DNA from: Curtobacterium sp. SGAir0471
GTDB lineage: Bacteria > Actinomycetota > Actinomycetes > Actinomycetales > Microbacteriaceae
Assembly: GCF_005490985.1 (NCBI RefSeq)
Contig: NZ_CP027869.1
Location: 1,240,001-1,304,000 of the forward strand
Length of the DNA: 64,000 nt
Reading direction: 5' to 3'
In this document: positions 52,872 to 61,178 of the stretch, in pieces
Numbering within the stretch: the stretch's first letter is position 1
Layout: each line of letters opens with the position of its first letter
Position numbers and translations under genes: made by a program
The notes under the pieces: model-generated
Database searches by the model: none
What the model saw: the letters and a program-made list of their open reading frames with translations, nothing else
What the model was told of the DNA's origin: nothing

Positions 52872-54070
52872 GAGCGCCCGACCTCCCGGCGGTAGACGTC
52901 CTCGAGCCCGGCTGCCGAACGCTCCCAGCTCAGTCGCTCGGCGTGCTCACGGCCCGCGGCGGCGAGCCCGGCGGCGTAGGAGGCGTCGGTCAAGATCCGC
53001 TCGATCTCGGCGGCCCAGTCGGCCGGGTCCCGCGACTCCAGCACGACGCCGGTCTCCCCGTCGACCACGGCCTCCCGCAGTCCACCGGCAGCGGCGGCCA
53101 CGACCGGCACCCCGGAAGCGGAGCCCTCGAGCGCCACGAGCCCGTACGTCTCCGAGTGCGACGGCACGAGCACCGCCGCTGCGCCACGGAACAGGAAGGC
53201 CAGGTCGGCACGCGACTGCGGACCGACGAACGTCACGCGGTCGGCGATGCCGTGCGCGGCGGCGAGCCGACGCAGTTCGTCCACGTAGTCCCCCGCCTCG
53301 CTCGAGGCGTCGCCCGCGATGACGAGGGTGGGGCGCGCCTCCCGGCCGATGCCTGCGACCGCCTCGATCGCCAGGTCGAGCCCCTTGAGCGGCTGCACGC
53401 GTGCTGCGGCGACGACGTAGGGTGTCTCGGCACGGCGCGCACCCGCACCGGCGGGGCGGAAGACGGACCCGTCGACGCCCGGCGGGACGATCCAGGTGCG
53501 CGACTCGTCCCCGCCCAGCCGGGTGCGGACGGTCGCTGCCTCGGCCGACGACACCACGACCACGGCGTCGGACTCGCGCGCCAGCATGCGCTCACCTGCG
53601 GGACGGCCGGCGGACTCGGGACGCTCGCCCTCGGACAGCGGGGTGTCCGACTCGGCGGCGATGGAGTGGAAGGACTGCACGTGCGGGATGCCCCGCTCGC
53701 GAGCCACGGGCAGTGCAGCGACACCGGAGAACCAGTGGTGCGAGTGCAGCACGTCGTACGGGCCGAGCTCCTCGAGACCCGCCCGGAACGGCTCGATGAA
53801 CGCGTCGTGCTCGCCCTTCGGCACCGGCTGCGCGGGACCGGCGGACAGGAACCGCAGGCACACGCCCGGCACGAGCGACACGCTGTCCGGCTGGGTCGGC
53901 GACGACCGCCGCGTGATGATCTCGACCTGGTGGCCGCGGTCCGCCAGGGCCTCGGCCTGGTGCCGGACGACGACGTTCATGCCGCCGACCTCGCCGGATC
54001 CGGGTTCGTCGCCGGGAGAGGTGTGCAGCGACACCAGCCCGATGCGCAGGGGTTCGGTCGTGGTGCTCAC
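52868..54070 (-). CDS. family 4 glycosyltransferase (MshA-like)
   Basis: 400 residues from the GTG at 54070. GGMNVVVRHQAEALADRGHQVEI and YDVLHSHHWFSG form the GT-B N-terminal domain; VVAAARVQPLKGLDLAIEAV and SHSETYGLVALEGSASGVPVV (E-x7-E type) the donor-binding domain. The GGMNV start resembles MshA of mycothiol synthesis, but other GT4 enzymes share it. It is translated together with the UDG-like gene and follows the DUF429 gene after 10 bases. Confidence 0.78.
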   Translation of the reverse strand: MSTTTEPLRIGLVSLHTSPGDEPGSGEVGGMNVVVRHQAEALADRGHQVEIITRRSSPTQPDSVSLVPGVCLRFLSAGPAQPVPKGEHDAFIEPFRAGLEELGPYDVLHSHHWFSGVAALPVARERGIPHVQSFHSIAAESDTPLSEGERPESAGRPAGERMLARESDAVVVVSSAEAATVRTRLGGDESRTWIVPPGVDGSVFRPAGAGARRAETPYVVAAARVQPLKGLDLAIEAVAGIGREARPTLVIAGDASSEAGDYVDELRRLAAAHGIADRVTFVGPQSRADLAFLFRGAAAVLVPSHSETYGLVALEGSASGVPVVAAAAGGLREAVVDGETGVVLESRDPADWAAEIERILTDASYAAGLAAAGREHAERLSWERSAAGLEDVYRREVGRS

Positions 54071-54080
54071 GGCGTCGAGC

Positions 54081-54917
54081 CTAGCCGCGCGGCCGCCGCT
54101 GGGACCCACGGGCGGGCGCCACCACGACGGGCCGGCGGCCCGCCTCGTCCGGCGGGTCGGACGGGAGGCCCGGATCGCCTCCCAGCAACTGCACCCGTCC
54201 GTCGCCGTGCCGCTCCCAGAACGCAGCGGTCCACGCACAGAGGGCGCCGTCGAGCAGGTCCTCCCGGTGCTTGTGCGTCGGCCCGTGCAGCACCGAGGGA
54301 TCGGCGAGCCCGGCCGTCAGCGGGTGCGAGTCGAGCAGCAGCGGCGGGTCGAGCGGGGTCGTGCGCAGCCGGTGCACCAGGTCGTCGAAGGCCTCGGCGC
54401 GCCGCTGCCGGGCGACCGCGGCCGGGAGCTTCAGGTCGAGGCGCTTGTACCGCGGACGCTCCTCGTCGTAGCCGAGCTCCTCGACGCCCACGAGCGTCGT
54501 GTACGGGTAGCACTCGAACGCCGCCGGTCCGGTGCGCTCCCGCATCGCCGCCGTCGAGGACACGTACCCGACGCCGAGCTCCGTCAGCCGGTCGAGCAGC
54601 CGGGCGCCGGCGCTCGCCGCGGAGGCCAGGTTCGTCGGGTTCGCCGCGACCTTCCACCGGCCGTAGCGCTGTCCGACCTGCCGTTCGGCCTCGCGGATGC
54701 CGCTGGGGTTCGTCACCACGAGGGAGGCGTCGACCGCGATCAGGGTCCGGGGGCCGAGGTGCGCGGCGATCCAGTCCGTGACCGCATCGACCCCGCGGGC
54801 CCACCCGGCGTCGGTGATCGTGCCGTCGGCGTCCATCGCGACGAGCCCGGTCTCGTTGGCGGGCTTCCGGTCGCTGCCGAGTCCCCACGCCAGGTCCACC
54901 CCGAGGTACGCCGTCAC
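54081..54917 (-). CDS. DUF429 protein (RNase H-like fold)
   Basis: 278 residues from the GTG at 54917. YLGVDLAWG with the conserved Asp, LIAVDASLVVTN, FECYPYTTLV and LDGALCAWTAAFW are the DUF429 landmarks. The family is predicted to have an RNase H-like fold and possibly nuclease activity. First gene of a three-gene operon with the glycosyltransferase and UDG-like genes. Confidence 0.8.
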   Translation of the reverse strand: MTAYLGVDLAWGLGSDRKPANETGLVAMDADGTITDAGWARGVDAVTDWIAAHLGPRTLIAVDASLVVTNPSGIREAERQVGQRYGRWKVAANPTNLASAASAGARLLDRLTELGVGYVSSTAAMRERTGPAAFECYPYTTLVGVEELGYDEERPRYKRLDLKLPAAVARQRRAEAFDDLVHRLRTTPLDPPLLLDSHPLTAGLADPSVLHGPTHKHREDLLDGALCAWTAAFWERHGDGRVQLLGGDPGLPSDPPDEAGRRPVVVAPARGSQRRPRG

Positions 54918-55168
54918 CCCTCCATCGTGCCCGGAGTCGCCCCGTCCCGCCCGTGCCCCCACTCCTGTCTCGGCTGGACCGTCCCGAGCGGCCGGTTCCC
55001 GACGCCGAACGGGCAGGACACGCCGTAGGTCCTGCGCCGAGCGGGTGCAACCCGTCGCCCGCGGGCGTCGAGCGTGACAGATCTGGCCCGCTCGGCGGGA
55101 AGAGGGCGGAACGACGGCGGGACGACGGTGGGCACCGGAAGTCGGGGGCGACCGCAGCGCCGGCCGTG

Positions 55169-55174
55169 TACGGT
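55169..55174 (+). promoter_or_regulatory. -10 box of a probable leaderless transcript
   Basis: TACGGT ends 7 bases before the ATG at 55182. No ribosome site is present. Confidence 0.5.
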
Positions 55175-55181
55175 CCGCTGC

Positions 55182-56201
55182 ATGGCGAGCGAGGCGACGA
55201 CGCTGACGGTCCCGGGCCCGGACGGCGACCGGGAGGTCCGGATCAGCAGCCCGTCGCGCGTCCTCTTCCCCGAGGTTGGCATCACGAAGCTCGACCTCGC
55301 CGAGTACCTGGTTGCCGTGGGGGAGCCCTTCGTCCGGGCGAACGGGGACCGCCCGGTCTCCCTGCAGCGGTTCGGGTCGGGCATCGACGGCGAGTCGTTC
55401 TTCTCGACGAACCCGCCGAAGGGCGCCCCCGGGTACGTCCGCGACGTCACGGTGACCTACCCGAGCGGCCGGTCGCACCCGCAGCTCGTGATCGACGAGC
55501 CGGCGGTCGCAGTGTGGGCAGCGCAGATGAACACCGTCGTGTTCCACCCGTGGGCCTCCCGCGCCGAGGACAGCGACCACCCGGACCAGCTCCGCATCGA
55601 CCTCGACCCGCAGCCGGGCACGGACTTCCGAGACACCGTGCCGGTCGCGCACGAACTCCGGACGGTGCTCGCCGAGGTCGGGCTCACGGCGTGGATCAAG
55701 ACGAGCGGCAACCGCGGCCTGCACGTCTTCGCCCCGATCCGCCCCGAGCACGAGTTCCTCGACGTCCGGCACGCGGTGATCGCGGCGGCGCGGGAGCTCG
55801 AGCGGCGGATGCCCGACCGGGTCACGACGGCGTGGTGGAAGGAGGAACGCGGGCAGCGCGTGTTCGTCGACTTCAACCAGGCGAACCGCGACCGCACGAT
55901 GGCCGGCGCCTACAGCCCGCGGGCCCTCGCCCACGCGAGTGTGTCGACGCCGATCACGTGGGACGAGCTCGACGTCGCTGACCCGACGACCTTCACGGTG
56001 CGGACGGTTCCGGAGCGCCTGGCGGCCGTCGGCGATCCGTGGCAGACCATGCACGAGGAGCCAGGCGACATCGCCCCGCTGCTCGCGTGGTGGGACCGTG
56101 ACTTGGCGGACGGACTGGGCGAGCTGCCGTTCCCGCCGGACTTCCCGAAGATGCCCGGTGAGCCGCCGCGCGTCCAGCCGTCACGCGCGAAGAAGGCCTG
56201 A
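55182..56201 (+). CDS. LigD-type DNA polymerase/primase domain protein
   Basis: 339 residues, a stand-alone version of the polymerase domain of LigD, an archaeo-eukaryotic primase relative used in end joining. HPWASRAED, QLRIDLDPQPG (catalytic Asp pair), IKTSGNRGLHVFAPI and RVFVDFNQANRDRTM are visible. No ligase or phosphoesterase domain is attached. A DNA ligase gene lies about 290 bases away in the opposite direction. A Ku gene is not in the window. Confidence 0.85.
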   Translation: MASEATTLTVPGPDGDREVRISSPSRVLFPEVGITKLDLAEYLVAVGEPFVRANGDRPVSLQRFGSGIDGESFFSTNPPKGAPGYVRDVTVTYPSGRSHPQLVIDEPAVAVWAAQMNTVVFHPWASRAEDSDHPDQLRIDLDPQPGTDFRDTVPVAHELRTVLAEVGLTAWIKTSGNRGLHVFAPIRPEHEFLDVRHAVIAAARELERRMPDRVTTAWWKEERGQRVFVDFNQANRDRTMAGAYSPRALAHASVSTPITWDELDVADPTTFTVRTVPERLAAVGDPWQTMHEEPGDIAPLLAWWDRDLADGLGELPFPPDFPKMPGEPPRVQPSRAKKA

Positions 56202-56242
56202 GCGTCGGAGCAGACCCGGGCGGAGCGGCAGCCCAGGGCGGG

Positions 56243-56386
56243 TCAGGCCGCGGCGACGTCCTCGGCGCGCTGCTCCGGCTTGGCGACCCGGCTGGTGTGC
56301 ATCGGCAGGGTCACGCTCGCCGTGTGCAGCCGCGTCAGGCGGGACCAGGTGCCGCGGTTGGCGTCGCTGATGCCGTCGATGATCAT
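56243..56386 (-). CDS. 47-residue protein under a DtxR-type box
   Basis: The ATG has GGAG 6 nt upstream. The product (starting MIIDGISDANRG, ending EDVAAA) is amphipathic with no membrane helix, and I recognise no family. It has its own near-consensus promoter with an iron-box palindrome on the start region. The longer open frame overlapping it on the same strand is in a different phase and lacks a ribosome site. Confidence 0.6.
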   Translation of the reverse strand: MIIDGISDANRGTWSRLTRLHTASVTLPMHTSRVAKPEQRAEDVAAA

Positions 56387-56435
56387 GTCCCGCTCCCGTC
56401 TCCTGCGCGCCTCCGGATCCCCGTCCGGAAGTCAC

Positions 56436-56450
56436 TAGTTAGCCTAACTA
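56436..56450 (-). promoter_or_regulatory. DtxR/IdeR-type iron box
   Basis: TAGTTAG-C-CTAACTA is a perfect 7+1+7 palindrome whose centre GTTAGCCTAAC equals the core of the DtxR/IdeR consensus as I know it. It starts 5 bases downstream of the -10 box, so a bound repressor would cover the transcription start. Confidence 0.72.
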
Positions 56451-56455
56451 CTGCG

Positions 56456-56484
56456 AGCATATTGGCGAGCGACGGGTGGTGCAA
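56456..56484 (-). promoter_or_regulatory. sigma-70 type promoter of the 47-residue gene
   Basis: On the - strand, TTGCAC (56484-56479), 17-base spacer, TATGCT (56461-56456). It lies just after the ligase stop and 70-98 bases before the small gene. Confidence 0.7.
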
Positions 56485-56487
56485 GCG

Positions 56488-57531
56488 CTAGGACAAGACG
56501 TCGCGGAGGTCGTACGCAGAAGGGACATCGAGCTGCTCGAACCCGCACGACCGGGCGTCGCGATCCGGCCGCCACCGCTCGAACTGCACCGTGTGCCGGA
56601 ACCGGTCGCCCTCCATCTGGTCGTACCGCACCTCGAGCACGCGCGACGGTTCGAGCCGGACGAACGAGGTGTCGCGACCCGACGAGAACCGCGACCGTTC
56701 CCCGTCACCGGTGACGGGCCTCCCGTCCGCATCGCGGAGCACGACGGGCTCGAGTTCCTCGACCAACTGCTGGCGACGACGGTCGGTGAAGGCGGAGACG
56801 CCGCCGACCTGCCGGATCTCGCCGTCCGCGTCGTACAGCCCGACGAGCAGCGAGCCGACCCCGCTGCCGCTCTTGTGCACGCGGTACCCGATCGCGACGA
56901 CGTCGGCGGTCCGGTGGTGCTTCACCTTGAGCATGGTGCGCTTGTTCGGCTCGTAGGCCTTCGCCCGCGGCTTCGCGACGACGCCGTCGAGCCCGGCGCC
57001 CTCGAACGTGGTGAGCCACTCCCAGGCGAGGTCGACGTCGAGCGTGGTCCGGGTGACGAACAGCGGGTCGGTCATGCCGTCCGCGAGGGCCTCGAGCCGC
57101 GCACGCCGCTCGTCGAACGGCAGGTCGAGGAGCTCCGCGCCGTCGGCCGCCAGCAGGTCGAACGCGACGAACTGCGCCGGGGTCTCGACGCTGAGCTTCC
57201 GGATCCGCGACTCGGCGGGATGGATGCGCTGCGACAGGGCCTCCCAGTCGAGGTGCTCGGCGCCCGACTCGCCGCTCCGCAGGACCACCTCGCCGTCGAG
57301 CACGACCGGGTGCTCGCGTCCGCCGAACTGCGCGCGGAAGGCCTCGACGAGCTCCGGGAAGTACCGGGTCAGCGGCTTCGACCCGCGGCTGCCGATGGTG
57401 ACGTCGTCGCCGTCGACCGTGACGACCCCGCGGAAGCCGTCCCACTTCGGTTCGTACCGCAGGCCGCCGCGGACGCTGTCGGGGTCGGGCACGGTGGCGA
57501 CGGCCTTGGCGAGCATCGGTGCGATCTCCAT
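56488..57531 (-). CDS. ATP-dependent DNA ligase (LigD ligase/LigC type)
   Basis: 347 residues. The nucleotidyltransferase motif I is EPKWDGFRG (Lys adenylation site); VVLDGEVVL, FVAFDLLAADG, LDGVVAKP and MLKVKHHRTADVV are the later ligase motifs; a C-terminal OB-fold follows. The size fits the stand-alone ligase domain of LigD or LigC. The ATG lies 6 bases after TAGACA on its strand. Works plausibly with the nearby polymerase gene in nucleotide-inserting break repair. Confidence 0.88.
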   Translation of the reverse strand: MEIAPMLAKAVATVPDPDSVRGGLRYEPKWDGFRGVVTVDGDDVTIGSRGSKPLTRYFPELVEAFRAQFGGREHPVVLDGEVVLRSGESGAEHLDWEALSQRIHPAESRIRKLSVETPAQFVAFDLLAADGAELLDLPFDERRARLEALADGMTDPLFVTRTTLDVDLAWEWLTTFEGAGLDGVVAKPRAKAYEPNKRTMLKVKHHRTADVVAIGYRVHKSGSGVGSLLVGLYDADGEIRQVGGVSAFTDRRRQQLVEELEPVVLRDADGRPVTGDGERSRFSSGRDTSFVRLEPSRVLEVRYDQMEGDRFRHTVQFERWRPDRDARSCGFEQLDVPSAYDLRDVLS

Positions 57532-57537
57532 GCGGCC

Positions 57538-57543
57538 TGTCTA
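57538..57543 (-). promoter_or_regulatory. -10 box of a probable leaderless ligase transcript
   Basis: TAGACA on the - strand ends 6 bases before the ATG at 57531. Confidence 0.5.
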
Positions 57544-57659
57544 CTCGCGGGTGCTCCGGTGGACGGCCGGGCGGCGCGGCTCGGCTCGGTAGGTCCGCTC
57601 CGCTCTGCTCGTGGTCCGGCCGGGAGGCGCGGCACGGCCCCGGCACGCCCGCCCGGCCC

Positions 57660-57665
57660 TAGGGT
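57660..57665 (+). promoter_or_regulatory. -10 box of a probable leaderless transcript
   Basis: TAGGGT ends 6 bases before the GTG at 57672; the arrangement is the same as at 27119-27131. Confidence 0.6.
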
Positions 57666-57671
57666 GGTCGC

Positions 57672-58715
57672 GTGACGACCGTGCCCCCGCCGGCAGCGCC
57701 GGCACCGGAACCGATCAGCCCCGTGCAGGCCGCCGCGCTCCGCGTCGGCGTGCTGCCGCCCGTCGAGCAGGTCCGCCCCGGCACCTGGACGATCGCGGTG
57801 CCGTTCCGCGGAGGTGTGCCGGACGCGACCCTGTCGTACGTGCTCGAGGGGACGGACGGCGTGCTCACGGTGGTCGACCCCGGTTGGGCCGAGGACGACG
57901 ACCTCGGGGTGCTCCGGGCAGGGCTCGCGGCGATCGGGCGGTCCGTCGACCAGGTCGGGCTCGTCGTCGTGACGCACCTGCACGCCGACCACCTCGGTGC
58001 TGCCGCCGCACTCCGACGTGCGAGCGGAGCCCGGGTCGCGATGCACCGGCTCGAGGTCGAGGCCCTGCACCGGGAGCGCGAGGACGCCGCCCGGAACGAC
58101 GCCGACATCGCCCGATGGGGGCTGCCCGATGCGCTGGTCGCCGGTGTGGTCGCCGCCTGGGGGAGCGGGCGACGGATGGGGCTCGGGCGGACCGAGGAAC
58201 CGCTCGCCGACGTGTTCGTCGAGGACGGCGACGTGCTGCCGATCCCCGGGCGCGAGGTCCGGGCCCTCTGGACACCGGGGCACACCGCCGGGCACCTCTG
58301 CCTCGTCGACGAGGCCGACGGGCTGCTGTTCACCGGCGACCACGTGCTGCCCCGCATCAACCCGGGCATCGGCCTCGGCGGGCGAACCGCGACGAACCCG
58401 CTCGGCGACTACCTGGCCTCGCTCGCGCGGCTCGAAGCGCACGCGGACCTCGAGGTCTGCCCCGGGCACGAGTACCGCTTCCGGGACGTCGTGACGCGTG
58501 CTCGGACCCTCGCTCGGCACCGCGAGGAGCGCTCCAGGCACGTCGCCGCAGCGCTCGACACCCTGACGGCACCGACCCTGTTCGAGGTGGCGTCCCGCGT
58601 GCCGTTCAGCGGCGGGATCGACGCGATGACGGGGTTCCTGCTCGCGAGCGCGCTGACGCAGACGGCCTTCCACGCCGACCTGCTCGGACGGGCGGACGAG
58701 ATCCGTCCAGCCTGA
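57672..58715 (+). CDS. metallo-beta-lactamase fold hydrolase
   Basis: 347 residues. VVVTHLHADHLG is the zinc-binding HxHxDH motif; LWTPGHTAGHLCLV, LLFTGDHVLP and VCPGHEYRF supply the remaining ligands. A C-terminal helical domain follows, as in the RNase Z/glyoxalase II-like and acyl-hydrolase groups. Substrate unknown. The gene ends just before a block of tandem repeats. Confidence 0.85.
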   Translation: MTTVPPPAAPAPEPISPVQAAALRVGVLPPVEQVRPGTWTIAVPFRGGVPDATLSYVLEGTDGVLTVVDPGWAEDDDLGVLRAGLAAIGRSVDQVGLVVVTHLHADHLGAAAALRRASGARVAMHRLEVEALHREREDAARNDADIARWGLPDALVAGVVAAWGSGRRMGLGRTEEPLADVFVEDGDVLPIPGREVRALWTPGHTAGHLCLVDEADGLLFTGDHVLPRINPGIGLGGRTATNPLGDYLASLARLEAHADLEVCPGHEYRFRDVVTRARTLARHREERSRHVAAALDTLTAPTLFEVASRVPFSGGIDAMTGFLLASALTQTAFHADLLGRADEIRPA

Positions 58716-58730
58716 GCGTCGGCGACGGCC

Positions 58731-58798
58731 GGCGGTGTCGGGAACCCGGCGGTGTCGGGCGACCGGCGGTGTCGGGCGACCGGCGGTGTCAGGCGACC
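58731..58798. repeat. 17-bp tandem repeat, four copies
   Basis: Four units of GGCGGTGTCGGGCGACC (two exact, one with three changes, one with one change) fill the space between convergent genes. The one-base change in the last unit makes the TGA of the azoreductase gene. Each unit can form a weak hairpin. Confidence 0.8.
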
Positions 58799-59421
58799 GT
58801 CGCTGCGAGACGTTCGAGCGTCGTGCGGGCGTCCGCGAACTCGGCGGATGCGTGCTCGGCGAGCGGGGCGAGGTCCGGGATCCGGTCGGCGAGGGTGGCG
58901 CTGACGGTCACCGGGTACAGCTTCATGCCGAGCGCCGTCCCGAGGATCAGGTGCAGCACGGGCGAGCCGTGGTCCCAGGTCTCGGTCGGCGAGCCGGCGT
59001 CGTAGGTGGCTCCGCGGCTGACGACGCTCACGACGGGACGACCGGCGAGCGGCTGGACGTCACCGGCCAGCACCCCGGGGACGTGGATGCGGTCGATCCA
59101 GGCCTTGAGCGTCGACGGCACCGTGTAGTTGTACAGCGGCGCGCCCACCACGACGGCGTCGGCCGCGAGGAGCTCGTCGATGACCTCCTGCCGGAGTGCC
59201 TCGGCCTCGGGCGCGACGGACTCCTCGGGGGTGCGGTCGGCCGCTGCCCAGTGCAGCGCGGCCGACTCCAGGTGCGGGAGCTGGTCGACGTGCAGGTCCC
59301 GGCGCACCACGGTGTACTCCGGCCCGCGGGCGCGCCAGGCGTCGGCGAACGCGGCGGTCAGTGCGCGCGAACGCGAGTGGGCGAGGTCGGCTGAGGAGTC
59401 GATGTGCAGCAGGGTGGGCAT
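58789..59421 (-). CDS. azoR: FMN-dependent NADH azoreductase
   Basis: 210 residues, flavodoxin-like fold. The N-terminal LLHIDSSADLAHSRSRALT binds the FMN phosphate; VVGAPLYNYTVPSTLKAWID is the AzoR family signature. Reduces quinones or azo compounds with NADH as far as the family goes. The ATG lies 6 bases after TAGCGT. The 3' end runs into the tandem repeat. Confidence 0.85.
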   Translation of the reverse strand: MPTLLHIDSSADLAHSRSRALTAAFADAWRARGPEYTVVRRDLHVDQLPHLESAALHWAAADRTPEESVAPEAEALRQEVIDELLAADAVVVGAPLYNYTVPSTLKAWIDRIHVPGVLAGDVQPLAGRPVVSVVSRGATYDAGSPTETWDHGSPVLHLILGTALGMKLYPVTVSATLADRIPDLAPLAEHASAEFADARTTLERLAATVA

Positions 59422-59427
59422 GCGCCC

Positions 59428-59433
59428 ACGCTA
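59428..59433 (-). promoter_or_regulatory. -10 box of a probable leaderless azoreductase transcript
   Basis: TAGCGT on the - strand ends exactly 6 bases before the ATG at 59421. Confidence 0.55.
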
Positions 59434-59465
59434 CCGACGCCGGGGCGTGCCGGCGGGGAACGGAG

Positions 59466-59503
59466 ACGGCCCCGTCGCACCGGGAGGGGTGCGACGGGGC
59501 CGT
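59466..59503 (-). terminator. strong hairpin terminator after the surface protein gene
   Basis: A perfect 16-bp stem (59466-59481 with 59488-59503) and a 6-base loop lie 52 bases after the stop of the upstream surface protein gene and before the azoreductase promoter, separating the two transcripts. Confidence 0.8.
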
Positions 59504-59555
59504 GGAGTGCCTCCCGTCCGTCACACCGGAGTGCGACGGACCGCAGGCGGCGTGA

Positions 59556-60881
59556 TCAGCGCTGGGCGCGGCGGCGGCGCAGCGCGCCGGCACCGAGGAG
59601 CCCGGCGCCCGCGGCGACGAGGCCGAGGGCCCAGGGCAGCGCGTCCGTGGCGTCGGTACCGGTGAAGGCGAGCTGCCCCTTCGGCGCGGTGGCGACGGTC
59701 GGCGTCACGGTGCCCACGGTCGTGGCGGGTGCCGCGGTCGGGACGACCGTCACGGGGAACGAGACCGAGACGGACTGTGCGGCGACGGTCAGGACGTGGG
59801 TCGACGCGTGCGGGAACGTGACCTTCGTCGAGAAGGTGTCCTCGTCGAACGCGATCTGGTCGGTCGCGTGGTCGCTCGTGACGGTGACCGGGTCGGCGTT
59901 CCCCTCGTCGTCGTAGCGGGTCGTGTCGTTGCCGAACTCGTCCACCGGCGAGCCGTTGATCCAGAGCGACTGGCCCTGCTGCACCGTCGGCTGCCCACCG
60001 TCGGTGATGGTCGGCTCCTGGTCCGGGTCGCCCGGGAACACGAACGTCGTGATGTGCCCGTCCGGCTCGATGAGCCACCCGGTGAAGGGGTGCTCCCCGT
60101 CGAACAGGTCGGACGGCGAGGTGTTGGTCGTCTGGGCCATGACGCCCACGGCCTTCGCCGGGTCCACGACGACCTCGACGTACTCCGTGGCCGTCGAGGT
60201 GCCGTTCGTCGCGACGACGGTGAAGTCGAAGTACGAGGCTACCGTCACGCGGCCGGACAGCGTCGCGGTGGCGGCGTCGAACGTCGTGTCGTACGGGAGG
60301 TACGACTCGGGGGTGTCGGTCTCGGGGTCGACGCTCTCGGGGTCGGCGTAGCCGATCGAGTAGGTGACCGGGCCGCTGCCCTTGCTGACGGCGAAGACCT
60401 CGTCGAGGGTGTCGCCGGCGGTGAGCTCGATCGTGCGCGGGGCGTCGTACGAGGTCTCGGTCGCGAACGCGACGTCCTCGGTGACGGCGTCCGTCGTCGG
60501 GGTGTCACCGGTCGGGGCGACCTTCGTCGTCGTGCTCGGTGCGGGCGAGGCGGTCGTCGGCGCGGGTGTCGTTGCGTCGGTCGTGGCCGGTGCCGTCGAG
60601 GCATCCGCCGTCGTGCCGGTGGTGGCCGGCGTCGTCGTGGCATCCGTCGGCGTGGCCGTGCCGGAGGCGTCCTTCGCGGTCGTGTCGGTGCCGGTGGTGT
60701 CCGTCGCGCTCGACGGAGCGCCCGTCGACGAGGTGTCGGCCGGTGCGACGGCCGAGGTCGGCTCGTCGGCGGCGAACGCCGCGGTCGAGGTGAAGACCCC
60801 GAGTCCGGTCGTCAGGCCGATGAGTGCGACGGTCGTCCCGAGCGCGCAGGCGCGACGGGCCGAGGAGGTGCTGCGGTGCAC
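59556..60881 (-). CDS. sortase-anchored surface protein (LAFTG)
   Basis: 441 residues from the GTG at 60881 (GGGGGA upstream). A signal peptide (TTVALIGLTTGLGVF...AFAA) is followed by a long Thr/Ala/Asp/Pro-rich stalk, then a globular beta-rich part with Ig-like or cadherin-like segments (TYSIGYADPESV, LSGRVTVASYFDFTVVATNG). The C-terminus has LAFTG, a hydrophobic helix and RRRRAQR, a sortase sorting signal. It is predicted to be attached to the cell wall. It is followed by a matching gene of the same design. Confidence 0.82.
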   Translation of the reverse strand: MHRSTSSARRACALGTTVALIGLTTGLGVFTSTAAFAADEPTSAVAPADTSSTGAPSSATDTTGTDTTAKDASGTATPTDATTTPATTGTTADASTAPATTDATTPAPTTASPAPSTTTKVAPTGDTPTTDAVTEDVAFATETSYDAPRTIELTAGDTLDEVFAVSKGSGPVTYSIGYADPESVDPETDTPESYLPYDTTFDAATATLSGRVTVASYFDFTVVATNGTSTATEYVEVVVDPAKAVGVMAQTTNTSPSDLFDGEHPFTGWLIEPDGHITTFVFPGDPDQEPTITDGGQPTVQQGQSLWINGSPVDEFGNDTTRYDDEGNADPVTVTSDHATDQIAFDEDTFSTKVTFPHASTHVLTVAAQSVSVSFPVTVVPTAAPATTVGTVTPTVATAPKGQLAFTGTDATDALPWALGLVAAGAGLLGAGALRRRRAQR

Positions 60882-60929
60882 GGGTCCCCCAGGGGTCAGG
60901 TCCGGTCGGGTGCCGGATCGTGTGAATCT

Positions 60930-60944
60930 GCCGAGAATCTCGGC
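60930..60944 (-). promoter_or_regulatory. palindrome upstream of the surface protein gene
   Basis: GCCGAGA-A-TCTCGGC is a perfect 7+1+7 palindrome 49-63 bases before the GTG at 60881. It could be an operator or form a leader hairpin; no further evidence. Confidence 0.4.
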
Positions 60945-61061
60945 GTGCTCGGATCGTACTGGCACAGCAACCCGGGCAGGGGGCGGTGTCCGAAATGTGA
61001 CCTGGGTTGGGGGTCGGGTGCCGGAATCGTGCGTGCGGTTGCGGTGTCACGCAACCGGATG

Positions 61062-61107
61062 GCGGACGGGAGGCGCGGTGCGGTCCGGCACCGTGCCTCC
61101 CGTCCGC
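61062..61107 (-). terminator. long hairpin terminator after the second surface protein gene
   Basis: A 20-bp stem with one G-T wobble (61062-61081 with 61088-61107) and a 6-base loop lie 71 bases after the stop at 61179. Apart from this and the palindrome above, the gap 60882-61178 shows nothing. Confidence 0.78.
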
Positions 61108-61178
61108 CCGTGGTCACCCGCTCCGCGTCGGGACGCGACCGTCCGGGTCGGTCACGTCCCGGCGCAGCAGGAGCGTCG

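Noticed and set aside
52868..54070. Firm call as MshA of mycothiol synthesis
   Set aside because: The GGMN start is suggestive, but the gene sits with DUF429 and UDG genes, and other GT4 enzymes share this pattern.
56181..56435. 84-codon open frame overlapping the 47-residue gene
   Set aside because: Different frame, no ribosome site, Arg/Gly/His-rich product typical of a shadow frame.
58731..58798. CRISPR array
   Set aside because: The 17-bp units are directly tandem without spacers and no cas gene is in the window.
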